Assembly: GCA_902783905.1 (NCBI GenBank)
Contig: CACZSP010000209.1
Span: 1 to 13,934 of the forward strand
Direction: 5' to 3'
From: an uncultured Ruminococcus sp.
GTDB taxonomy: Bacteria; Bacillota; Clostridia; Oscillospirales; CAG-272
DNA length: 13,934 nucleotides
In this document: positions 8,501-13,934 of the stretch, piece by piece
How positions within the stretch are numbered: the stretch's first letter is position 1
How the letters are laid out: every line of letters begins with the position of its first letter
Notes under the pieces: model-generated
The model's input: only the letters and a program-made list of their open reading frames with translations
The model's database searches: none
What the model was told of the DNA's origin: nothing
Made by a program: the position numbers and the translations under genes

Positions 8501-9138
8501 ACGTCGGAAACTGCGATCCGGCGTCTATAGAGGAATACGAAAAAGAAAAGGCGAAATACGACGAGCTGACGGCTCAGCTTGCCGATCTGGACAAGGCGAG
8601 AGAGGACTTCGAGGAGGTCATATCCGACCTCGAGGCACAGATGGAAAAATCCTTCTCGACCGCCTTCGACGCGATAAACGACAATTTCAGGCAGACCTTC
8701 ACCGAGCTTTTCGGAGGAGGAAGCGCCGAGCTTGTCCTGACCGACCCCGATCACATTCTCGAGTCGGGAATCGAAATTAAGGTCGCCCCTCCGGGCAAGA
8801 TCATCAAATCGCTGATGCAGCTTTCGGGCGGCGAGCAGTCCTTCGTCGCGATAGCGCTGCTGTTCGCGATCCTTCGCGTAAATCCGACGCCCTTCTGCAT
8901 ATTCGACGAGATAGAGGCGGCACTCGACGAAGTCAACGTCGAAAGATTCGCCCAGTACGTCCGCCGCTATTCCGAGCACACTCAGCTTATAATCATCACG
9001 CACCGCCGCGGCACGATGAACTCGGCCGACAGACTGTACGGAGTCACCATGCCCGAGTCGGGTATATCCAAGGTGCTTTCGATCGACGTCGCCGAGATCG
9101 CCGAAAAGAAGGGGGAACTCTGGAATGGGCTTTCTTGA
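5524..9138 (+). CDS. smc: Chromosome segregation protein SMC
   Basis: 1204 residues, normal for bacterial SMC (about 1150-1200). SMC dimers with ScpA and ScpB extrude loops and organise the nucleoid. The N-terminal head has Walker A GPNGSGKS at 31-38. Coiled coil one runs roughly 165-525. The hinge runs about 530-675, from GRIWGPVSSLI to FTGGSV. Coiled coil two follows to about 1030 and is very rich in Ala, Glu, Arg and Lys. The C-terminal head has the signature LSGGEQ from residue 1100, Walker B FCIFDE with Asp1128 and Glu1129, and the D-loop AALDE. All ATPase residues are present. Translation starts at TTG behind a strong ribosome binding site and a good promoter. The gene almost completely avoids TTA, CTA and TCA codons. 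It overlaps ftsY by 14 bases, a pairing common in Bacillota. Confidence 0.98.
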   Translation: MYLKQIEMQGFKSFPDRTKLVFEKGATVVVGPNGSGKSNISDAMRWVLGEISAKSLRGSKMEDVIFGGSDSRKPMTYAEVSVTFDNSGEDRRLDLPYDEITVTRRYHRNGDSEYFINRGEARLRDIYEMFLNTGIGRDGYSIIEQGRIAEIISKKSDDRREIFEDAAGIAKYRHKKNEAERKLAATNLNIERVRDGMNIMSGHLASLQRESIRAKRFIEYSEIKKQADVRLWLFDTEKLRSEISESESAGGKTDRELDEINEEIRTLYSRQERLEELAGESRRSAAELIERIREKTGENYELDSEIKVTRTKLEHLEKAALESAEKAKSYRAAAEEEKKTAAARRADAARMGEEIKEQSGKETAFTEKAEALAKRADDLDSGIAEAFSRISDARAEISDIDARLELLGRSDSEEETRDEAVRRELDEREKTAARHEAECRDSEALIRDYEIRVLSLSSELEKLRSRAAGLETERDRLNGEIQSASVKERTLSGNIETLRRMEEHFEGYNNSVRHVMQSLRDGRLSPRGRIWGPVSSLISVESKYVTAVEIALGAAIQNIVVDDEETAREAIGCLRRDNAGRATFFPLTSVKASVPTREMKDAASFRGYVGVASDLVSCDARFAPVISSMLGRTVVFDTLENATEMAKACRYSVRTVTLDGQQINRDGSFTGGSVRTGSGILTRADEIKRMESELAATKKLSDKLSGKLGATGKDLDGVLGEIGSRENEKGLIEKLCAVEKAKLEKQRESLNTDRELLSKFRADIENSEGEKEERQAEAESLRARRRELAARVSELEEWRNDADVSRGDALNERDENVRLATAATVRISELRRDIESAGALAAISEEKAAQLLSDAGKCDSDAETARKNLASLNGYLAGCLRDLAAGSSEIEKFAAGRAEAEKAGLDYEQKLASVRRTLSERQSRRDVLMQEKLASETSLASRRSQLDAMSQKFWEEHALTRAEALACGYPPLTAEERPAVLELQTEYRNKIRNVGNCDPASIEEYEKEKAKYDELTAQLADLDKAREDFEEVISDLEAQMEKSFSTAFDAINDNFRQTFTELFGGGSAELVLTDPDHILESGIEIKVAPPGKIIKSLMQLSGGEQSFVAIALLFAILRVNPTPFCIFDEIEAALDEVNVERFAQYVRRYSEHTQLIIITHRRGTMNSADRLYGVTMPESGISKVLSIDVAEIAEKKGELWNGLS

Positions 9139-10042
9139 AAAACTGAAAAAAGGTCTCGGAAGGACGAGAGACGCCCTTCTCGGAGGAATAAAGGACGTCC
9201 TGCGGAACTTCGTCCGTGTTGACGAGGATCTGCTCGAGGAGCTTGAAGAACAGCTGATCTGCGCCGACGTCGGCGTGGATACGAGCGAAAAGATAATTGA
9301 CGGACTGCGCGAAAGGATAAAGGACGAGCGCATAAAGGACAGAGAGGACGTTCTTTCCGCTCTGCGCGAGATAATCACCGGAATGATAGGAGAGGCGCGC
9401 CCGCTGGATCTTTCCACCCGGCCGTCGGTCATACTGGTGACCGGCGTGAACGGAGCCGGAAAGACGACGTCGGTCGGCAAGATCGCGTCGAAGCTGAAAG
9501 CCGACGGGAAAAAAGTGGTCGTCGCGGCCGCCGACACCTTCCGTGCCGCCGCCATCGACCAGCTTTCGGTCTGGTGCGACAGAGCCGGCGTCCAGCTGAT
9601 CCGCCAGTCGGAGGGATCCGATCCCGCCGCCGTCGTATTCGACGCCGCGGCGTACGCGCGCAACAACGGTTTTGACGTGCTTATAGTCGACACCGCCGGA
9701 CGCCTTCAGAACAAGAAAAACCTGATGAACGAGCTGGCGAAGATCAACCGCGTGATAGACAGGGAACTTCCCGGCTGCGCACGCGAGAATCTGCTGGTTC
9801 TCGACGCCACGACCGGACAGAACGGGGTCAGCCAGGCGAAGGAGTTCGGGAACGTCACTCCGCTGACGGGTATAATACTCAACAAGCTGGACGGGACGGC
9901 CAAGGGAGGGATCATTCTTTCCATCGGGAACGAGCTGGGCCTCCCCGTCAAATTCATAGGCGTCGGCGAAAAGATCGACGACATGCAGCCCTTCGACCCG
10001 AAGGAGTTCGTCGAGGCGCTGTTCAGGAGCGAAGACCGATGA
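9125..10042 (+). CDS. ftsY: Signal recognition particle receptor FtsY
   Basis: 305 residues, the short form lacking the acidic A domain of the E. coli protein. FtsY is the membrane-associated GTPase that docks SRP-ribosome complexes at SecYEG for co-translational insertion. An N domain of helices (about 1-95) starts with an amphipathic MGFLEKLKKGLGRT segment that could bind lipid. The G domain follows: P-loop GVNGAGKT at 107-114, DTFRAAA at 137-143, DTAGR at 189-193, LNKLDGTAKGG around 252-262 and GVGEKIDDMQPFD near 279-291. The G4 motif reads NKLD where SRP GTPases usually have TKLD; either should recognise guanine. The ATG lies within smc, with AAGGGGG at 9109-9115 as ribosome binding site. 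It overlaps the next gene as ATGA. Confidence 0.97.
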   Translation: MGFLEKLKKGLGRTRDALLGGIKDVLRNFVRVDEDLLEELEEQLICADVGVDTSEKIIDGLRERIKDERIKDREDVLSALREIITGMIGEARPLDLSTRPSVILVTGVNGAGKTTSVGKIASKLKADGKKVVVAAADTFRAAAIDQLSVWCDRAGVQLIRQSEGSDPAAVVFDAAAYARNNGFDVLIVDTAGRLQNKKNLMNELAKINRVIDRELPGCARENLLVLDATTGQNGVSQAKEFGNVTPLTGIILNKLDGTAKGGIILSIGNELGLPVKFIGVGEKIDDMQPFDPKEFVEALFRSEDR

Positions 10043-10689
10043 AAATACTGATAGCATCGCGCAACAGGGGAAAAATAAGAGAACTCGACCGGCTGCTTTC
10101 CGCATACATCACGGGTACGAAGATCGAGCTTCTGTCTCTCGACGACGTGGGATTCGAAGGCGAGATCGAGGAAAACGGGACCTCCTTTCAGGAAAACGCC
10201 CTGATAAAGGCGCGCGCCGGAGCTGAGTTTTCCGGACTCGTGACCGTTGCCGACGATTCGGGACTTGCCGTCGACGCCCTCGGCGGAGCGCCGGGGATCT
10301 ATTCCGCCCGCTATGCCGGAGAGGGACACGACGACGAGGCGAACAACCGGCTGCTGCTTGAAAACCTGCGCGGCGTCGCCGACCGTTCGGCGGCTTACGT
10401 CTGCGCCATGGCCTGCGTCTTTCCCGATTCGTCGCCGCTTGCCGGAGACCCTCTCGTAACCGTGGGAACGGTAAAGGGCGAGATACTCTGCTCGCCGCGC
10501 GGAGAGGGCGGCTTCGGATACGATCCGCTCTTCTGGTTCGACCCCTACGGAAAGACCTTCGCCGAGATAGATCAGGACGAAAAAAACGCCGTCAGCCACC
10601 GCGGCGAGGCGGTAAAACAGCTCGGGATCCTTCTGTCAAGGAGGATCGACGAGGCAAAAGAAAAACTCTGGAGAAAATACGAAATATGA
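10039..10689 (+). CDS. rdgB: XTP/dITP diphosphatase (RdgB/HAM1 family)
   Basis: 216 residues. The family hydrolyses non-canonical purine triphosphates (XTP, dITP, ITP) to monophosphates, keeping deaminated bases out of DNA and RNA. Marks in order are SRNRGK at 7-12 for the nucleotide triphosphate, ENALIKA at 52-58, ADDSGL at 71-76 with the metal-binding acids, PGIYSARYAG at 85-94, GGFGYDP at 157-163, and SHRGEA at 186-191. All catalytic segments are intact. The length is slightly above the usual 190-205 because of a basic C-terminal helix. The start overlaps the ftsY stop (ATGA), with AGGAG at 10025-10029 nine bases upstream. Confidence 0.96.
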   Translation: MKILIASRNRGKIRELDRLLSAYITGTKIELLSLDDVGFEGEIEENGTSFQENALIKARAGAEFSGLVTVADDSGLAVDALGGAPGIYSARYAGEGHDDEANNRLLLENLRGVADRSAAYVCAMACVFPDSSPLAGDPLVTVGTVKGEILCSPRGEGGFGYDPLFWFDPYGKTFAEIDQDEKNAVSHRGEAVKQLGILLSRRIDEAKEKLWRKYEI

Positions 10690-10976
10690 GTCTTAATTCC
10701 AAGCAGAGGGCTTACCTGCGCTCTCTCGCCGCCGGTGAGCAGGCGATCATGCAGGTGGGGAAGGACGGCATCGGCGAAAATCTCGTGAAAACGGTGTCGG
10801 ACGCCCTGGAGGCAAGAGAGCTGATAAAGCTTACCGTCCTCGCCGCAAGTCCCGAGGGCGCCTCACAGACCGGGGAAAAGCTTGCCTCCGCCGTCGGAGC
10901 AGAACTCGTCTGCACCGTGGGACGCAAGATCGTCCTCTACCGCGAGTCGCAGACGAACAAACGGATCGATCTCTGA
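10686..10976 (+). CDS. yhbY: RNA-binding protein YhbY (CRM domain)
   Basis: 96 residues, one CRM (CRS1-YhbY) domain and the usual length. E. coli YhbY associates with 50S ribosome precursors, so a role in ribosome assembly is likely. Visible marks are the opening LNSKQRAYLRSLA, the VGKDGI loop at about 24-29, the ALEARELIKL helix-strand at about 40-49, and TVGRKIVLYR at about 77-86. The start overlaps the preceding stop (ATGA), and only a modest GGAG at 10670-10673 lies upstream. In related genomes nadD usually follows this gene; here yqeK starts two bases after the stop. Confidence 0.94.
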   Translation: MSLNSKQRAYLRSLAAGEQAIMQVGKDGIGENLVKTVSDALEARELIKLTVLAASPEGASQTGEKLASAVGAELVCTVGRKIVLYRESQTNKRIDL

Positions 10977-10978
10977 AA

Positions 10979-11641
10979 TTGCGGACCTTCAAAAAAAGCG
11001 AGCTTGACGCGCTGAGAGAGTCTCTTTCGTCAAAGCTCTCGCAAAAGCGTCTCGAGCACGTACTTGCCGTCGAAAGATGCGCAAAAAGGATCGCTGACGT
11101 CTATCTGCCCGGCAGGGCAGCCGCCGACACCCTTTCCTGCGCCGCCCTCCTTCACGATATTACGAAGGAGTATACGACCGAGGAGCACCTGCGGGTTCTC
11201 GCTGGCGCCGGCATCATCCCGTCGCGGGTGGAACTTGACGCACCGAAAACGCTTCACGCCATGTCGGCCGAGGTGCTGATAAAAAAGGAATATCCCGGGT
11301 TTGCCGATCCCGACGTTCTGCTTGCCGTCAGATGGCATACGACGGGAAGAGCCGGGATGACGATGCCCGAGAAGATAATATATCTTTCCGACTATATCGA
11401 CGACAGCCGCCGCTGGCCGGAATGCGTCCGGCTCCGCGAAGAGTTTTTCGGGGCGCATCCCGAAAAGATGACCGAAAGCGAAAGACTGAAGCATCTGCGG
11501 CGCGTGATGATCGATTCATTCGACGTCACCTTCCGCTCGCTTATCGAAGACGGGCTTCCGGTGCATCCGGCGTCCAACGAGGCGAGAAACTTCCTTCTCG
11601 CGGAGGAGAAAAGTGACTTACCGAACCGAAAGGCGGATTAA
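10979..11641 (+). CDS. yqeK: HD-domain bis(5'-nucleosyl)-tetraphosphatase, YqeK family
   Basis: 220 residues. YqeK enzymes are metal-dependent symmetric Ap4A hydrolases of the HD superfamily, giving two ADP and limiting the alarmone-like Ap4A. The metal site is visible as His27 (LEHVLAV), His59-Asp60 (LLHDITKEY), His93, His120 (RWHTTG) and Asp138 (YLSDYID). The start is TTG at 10979, two bases after the yhbY stop, with no clear Shine-Dalgarno. There is no in-frame ATG before the conserved KRLEH segment, so TTG is the best choice. An A7 run at 10991-10997 follows the start closely. The C-terminus beyond about residue 200 is a charged tail whose Glu-Glu codons form the ribosome binding site of the next gene, overlapped by 29 bases. 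The usual partner nadD is missing. Confidence 0.92.
   Translation: MRTFKKSELDALRESLSSKLSQKRLEHVLAVERCAKRIADVYLPGRAAADTLSCAALLHDITKEYTTEEHLRVLAGAGIIPSRVELDAPKTLHAMSAEVLIKKEYPGFADPDVLLAVRWHTTGRAGMTMPEKIIYLSDYIDDSRRWPECVRLREEFFGAHPEKMTESERLKHLRRVMIDSFDVTFRSLIEDGLPVHPASNEARNFLLAEEKSDLPNRKAD
11602..11606 (+). promoter_or_regulatory. Ribosome binding site that fixes the LCP gene GTG start
   Basis: GGAGG lies inside the end of yqeK, six bases before GTG at 11613. It decides the start of the LCP gene, which otherwise has no ATG before the membrane segment. It is encoded by consecutive Glu codons of the YqeK tail. Confidence 0.8.
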
Positions 11642-12674
11642 AAAGCTTACCGACGCCGCGGTGATAGCGGCGGTCGTGCTGTTTGCCGCCACCCTGATCC
11701 TTCTGGCGGTCAGAGCGAAATACTACAGGCCGTCGACCGGCGGCGCCGGTACGGCGGACTCCGTGACGGAAGACGGGGCTCCGGGTACCGCCGAAAAAGG
11801 GAACGGTCTGCCGGACGACGTGGGATGCCTCGTGCTTGTCTGCGGGAAGGACGTTTCCTCCGGACTCTGCGACACGGTGATCCTCGTTTCCCTTTCACCG
11901 GAAGGGGAGATAAACGCCGTCCAGATCCCGCGCGACACCTATATCAGGGCAGACGGACGCGGTATGAAGCTTAACGCCCTCTTTTCCGCCGTAGGCGAAA
12001 AAAACGCCGTATCCGTCCTTGAGGACGCCCTGGGCGTCAGGATAGATTACAGGATCATTATGTCTACGTCGGCCTTCCGCGCCGCCGTTGACGCGATAGG
12101 GGGCGTCGAGATCGACGTTCCCCGGGATATGGAATACAGGGATCCCTATCAGGATCTGACGATCTCGCTGAAGGCGGGACGTCAGACGCTGGACGGGAGC
12201 CGGGCCGAGCAGTTCGTCAGGTTCCGTTCGGATTATCCGGACGGCGATCTCGGACGGCTGGACGCCCAGAAGATATTTATGTCGGCTTTTCTGTCGCAAT
12301 GCAGAGAAAAGCTCGATCTGCAGTCGGCGGCAAGGATAATCGCCGACGTGCTTCCGCTCGTTTCGACCGATATGCCGGCAAAGGACGCCGTCTATTTTGC
12401 CGGAAGGGTTCTCGCCGGCGGAAATGGCTCCGCCGGAATGACTATGATGACGGCTCCGGGAGCCGCCCTGAACCCGGGTGCGCTGAAGGGGTCCTGGTAC
12501 GTGCTCTCCCGGCGGGGGATGGCGACAGTCGTCCGGGAGCGGCTGAATATCGGCGGCGAGCTGAAAGACGAAGATTTCGACAAAAATCTCGTGTTTCTCC
12601 CCCCGGACGACGAAGACTGTGAAAGAATATACAGATACGCGCTCATCGAGCCCGCGCCGGTGAGCGGTCAATGA
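11613..12674 (+). CDS. LytR-CpsA-Psr (LCP) family cell-wall glycopolymer transferase
   Basis: 353 residues. LCP proteins move polyprenyl-pyrophosphate-linked glycopolymers (teichoic acids, capsule) onto peptidoglycan outside the membrane. A short basic N-terminus (RTERRIKK) precedes one membrane helix at about 14-32, giving an N-in, C-out anchor. A Gly/Asp-rich linker leads to the LCP domain at about 68-230. Motifs are CDTVILVSL (Asp87-Thr88), IPRDTY at 105-110, DAIGGVEIDVP at 160-170, FVRFRSDYPDGDLGRLDAQK with Arg203, Arg205, Asp212 and Arg215. The position often held by Arg just before DT is Leu-Cys here. The GTG start is set by GGAGG at 11602-11606. Overlaps are 29 bases with yqeK and 4 with rsfS. 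The same gene order is common in Clostridia. Confidence 0.92.
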   Translation: MTYRTERRIKKLTDAAVIAAVVLFAATLILLAVRAKYYRPSTGGAGTADSVTEDGAPGTAEKGNGLPDDVGCLVLVCGKDVSSGLCDTVILVSLSPEGEINAVQIPRDTYIRADGRGMKLNALFSAVGEKNAVSVLEDALGVRIDYRIIMSTSAFRAAVDAIGGVEIDVPRDMEYRDPYQDLTISLKAGRQTLDGSRAEQFVRFRSDYPDGDLGRLDAQKIFMSAFLSQCREKLDLQSAARIIADVLPLVSTDMPAKDAVYFAGRVLAGGNGSAGMTMMTAPGAALNPGALKGSWYVLSRRGMATVVRERLNIGGELKDEDFDKNLVFLPPDDEDCERIYRYALIEPAPVSGQ

Positions 12675-13126
12675 AAGGAAATACAGACCAGATGGAAGAA
12701 GAAAAGAAAGAATACCGGCCGACCGTCGCTTTCGACGCCGAAGGGGCGCCGGAACCGCTCTCGCTTGCAAACGCCGTCTGCCACGTTCTCGACCGTCGCA
12801 GCGCAGAAGAAGTCGAGCTGCTGCCGGTCGGAAAGGAGGCGGGACTCGCCGATTATTTCGTAATCTGCACGGCAAAGTCGACGACTCATCTGCGCGCCCT
12901 TGCCGACGAGGTGGAGTTCCGGCTTGGACTTTCCGGGATTGACGCCCTGCGCCGCGAGGGACGCGGGGACGGACAGTCGTGGAACGTGATCGATTACGGA
13001 GACGTCATAGTACATATTTTCACCGCCGAGGCGAGGCGGTTTTACGATCTTGACAGACTGTTTCCCGAACCGGGGCGGATTGAGATAGCGCCCGATACCG
13101 ACGGGGAAGAGGAGGAGAACAAATGA
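12671..13126 (+). CDS. rsfS: Ribosome silencing factor RsfS
   Basis: 151 residues, longer than the usual 105-120. RsfS binds uL14 on the 50S subunit and blocks joining with 30S under nutrient limitation. The core runs about 30-131, with ADYFVICTAKSTTHLRALAD at 60-79, WNVIDYGDVIVHIF at 104-117 and ARRFYDLDRLF at 121-131, all family hallmarks. An N-terminal extension of about 28 residues, partly acidic, and an acidic tail (DTDGEEEENK) flank the core. The ATG at 12671 overlaps the LCP stop (ATGA) and has GGTGAG at 12659-12664. An in-frame ATG at 12692 is a possible alternative start. The tail codons double as the leuS ribosome binding site. Confidence 0.94.
   Translation: MKGNTDQMEEEKKEYRPTVAFDAEGAPEPLSLANAVCHVLDRRSAEEVELLPVGKEAGLADYFVICTAKSTTHLRALADEVEFRLGLSGIDALRREGRGDGQSWNVIDYGDVIVHIFTAEARRFYDLDRLFPEPGRIEIAPDTDGEEEENK
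13111..13115 (+). promoter_or_regulatory. Ribosome binding site of leuS inside rsfS
   Basis: GGAGG, followed by AGAACAA, sits 7 bases before the leuS ATG. It is encoded by the Glu run at the RsfS C-terminus. It supports both the ATG at 13123 and the coupling of the two genes. Confidence 0.8.
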
Positions 13127-13934
13127 AATACGATTATCTTGCCGTCGAAAAAAAGTGGCAGGACCGCTGGGAGAAGGCAAAGATCTTCCGCGCCGCCGAT
13201 CCCGGAGAGCCGGGCTCGGAAAAAAAGAAATTCTACGCCCTGGTGGAATTCCCCTATCCTTCGGGAGCCGGGATGCACGTGGGGCATATCAAGGCGTATT
13301 CCGGGCTTGAGGTGATCTCGCGCAAGCGCCGCATGGAGGGGTACAACGTCCTTTTCCCGATGGGATTCGACGCCTCCGGACTTCCGACCGAGAACTACGC
13401 CATAAAAACCGGAACGCACCCGAGACAGGTCACTGACAACAACATAAAGAAATTCACCTCGCAGCTGCGTCGCGTCGGCTATTCCTTCGACTGGTCCCGC
13501 GTGATCGACACGACCGAGGAGGACTACTACCGCTGGACGCAGTGGATCTTCCTTCAGATGTTCAAAAACGGGCTCGCCTTCCGGGACACCGCTCTCGTAA
13601 ACTACTGCCCGTCCTGCAAGGTCGTGCTTTCCAACGAGGATTCCCAGGGCGGAAAATGCGATATCTGCCACAGCGACGTTATCCAGAAGTCGAAGGACGT
13701 CTGGTATCTGCGCATAACCGAATACGCCGACAAGCTCCTTGCCGGACTCGAGGAGGTCGACTACCTTCCCAACGTAAAGCAGCAGCAGATCAACTGGATC
13801 GGCAAGTCGACCGGCGCCTTCGTCGATTTCACTATCGCCGGGAAGGGCAAAAAACTCCGCATATACACGACGCGTCCGGACACTCTTTTCGGCGTGACCT
13901 TCATGGTCATGGCGCCCGAGCATCCGCTGATCGA
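13123..13934 (+). CDS. leuS: Leucyl-tRNA synthetase, N-terminal part, 3' end cut by window
   Basis: The first 270 residues are visible out of the roughly 800 usual for the enzyme. LeuRS is a class I synthetase that charges tRNA-Leu and edits mistakes in a separate domain. The catalytic fold opens with KWQDRWE, then FPYPSGAGMHVGH, whose HVGH at 52-55 is the HIGH motif. GFDASGLPTENYAIKTG follows at 81-97, and a Cys4 zinc site at Cys162, Cys165, Cys179 and Cys182. RITEYADKLL at 197-206 and INWIGKSTGA at 223-232 lead to the editing domain entry TTRPDTLFG at 249-257. The GFDASGLPTEN segment differs from the common GWDAFGLPAEN. The KMSKS loop lies beyond the window. The ATG overlaps the rsfS stop, with GGAGG seven bases upstream. 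Confidence 0.96.
   Translation, partial: MKYDYLAVEKKWQDRWEKAKIFRAADPGEPGSEKKKFYALVEFPYPSGAGMHVGHIKAYSGLEVISRKRRMEGYNVLFPMGFDASGLPTENYAIKTGTHPRQVTDNNIKKFTSQLRRVGYSFDWSRVIDTTEEDYYRWTQWIFLQMFKNGLAFRDTALVNYCPSCKVVLSNEDSQGGKCDICHSDVIQKSKDVWYLRITEYADKLLAGLEEVDYLPNVKQQQINWIGKSTGAFVDFTIAGKGKKLRIYTTRPDTLFGVTFMVMAPEHPLI

Noticed and set aside
8988..8993. TATAAT within smc, possible promoter for ftsY
   Set aside because: No -35-like hexamer lies 16-18 bases upstream, and the bases encode the conserved LIIITH strand of SMC.
6508..9693. Open frame of 1061 codons on the minus strand opposite smc and ftsY
   Set aside because: It is in codon register with smc, so a stop can arise only from TTA, CTA or TCA codons, which smc avoids. 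It ends exactly at the TCA codon at 6508. The translation is low-complexity and resembles no family I know, and smc itself is complete and conserved.
9871..9876. TATAAT within ftsY, possible promoter for the XTP pyrophosphatase gene
   Set aside because: The upstream positions for a -35 box read GGGAAC-like sequence, and there is no extended -10 TG.
1..13934. A novel defence, mobile or biosynthetic system
   Set aside because: Every long conserved frame belongs to a known housekeeping family. No transposase, integrase, repeat array, attachment site, toxin-antitoxin pair or unexplained gap is present.

Overview
The window is one unbroken run of 13 protein genes, all on the + strand, read from a GC-rich chromosome. 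The gene content and order (topA, trmFO, plsX, rnc, an Elp3-like radical SAM gene, smc, ftsY, XTP pyrophosphatase, yhbY, yqeK, LytR-type LCP gene, rsfS, leuS) fit a Bacillota genome. They most resemble Clostridia of the Oscillospiraceae/Christensenellales kind. Supporting points are AGGAGG-type ribosome binding sites, TTG and GTG starts, the folate-dependent TrmFO, and the yqeK-LCP-rsfS-leuS neighbourhood. The taxon is inferred from family resemblance, not from a search.

Layout. Positions 1-1340 hold the C-terminal part of DNA topoisomerase I with four Cys4 zinc ribbons. Positions 1343-5505 hold tRNA methylation (trmFO), phospholipid synthesis (plsX), RNase III (rnc) and a radical SAM gene of uncertain role. 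Positions 5524-10042 hold chromosome condensation (smc) and the signal recognition particle receptor (ftsY). Positions 10039-13126 hold nucleotide-pool cleaning, a ribosome-associated RNA-binding protein, an HD-domain Ap4A hydrolase, a membrane-anchored cell-wall glycopolymer ligase and the ribosome silencing factor. Positions 13123-13934 hold the start of leucyl-tRNA synthetase. The first and last genes are cut by the window edges.

Packing is extreme. Nine of the twelve junctions overlap (six by 4 bases, the others by 14, 17 and 29), and the three gaps total 22 bases. No stretch of 300 bases lacks a gene. No RNA gene, mobile element, CRISPR array or terminator is visible. The one convincing promoter, TTGAAA-17-TATAAT, lies inside the 3' end of the radical SAM gene and would drive smc and everything downstream. 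A small inverted repeat overlaps its -35 box.

Functionally this is a growth and housekeeping block covering DNA topology and condensation, RNA processing and modification, membrane and wall synthesis, protein targeting, ribosome assembly or silencing, and tRNA charging. I see no defence system or other novel multi-gene machine. The points most worth a second look are the internal smc promoter, the absence of nadD and acpP from places where relatives usually carry them, the Elp3-like protein without an acetyltransferase domain, and an A9 tract in that gene that could cause slippage.
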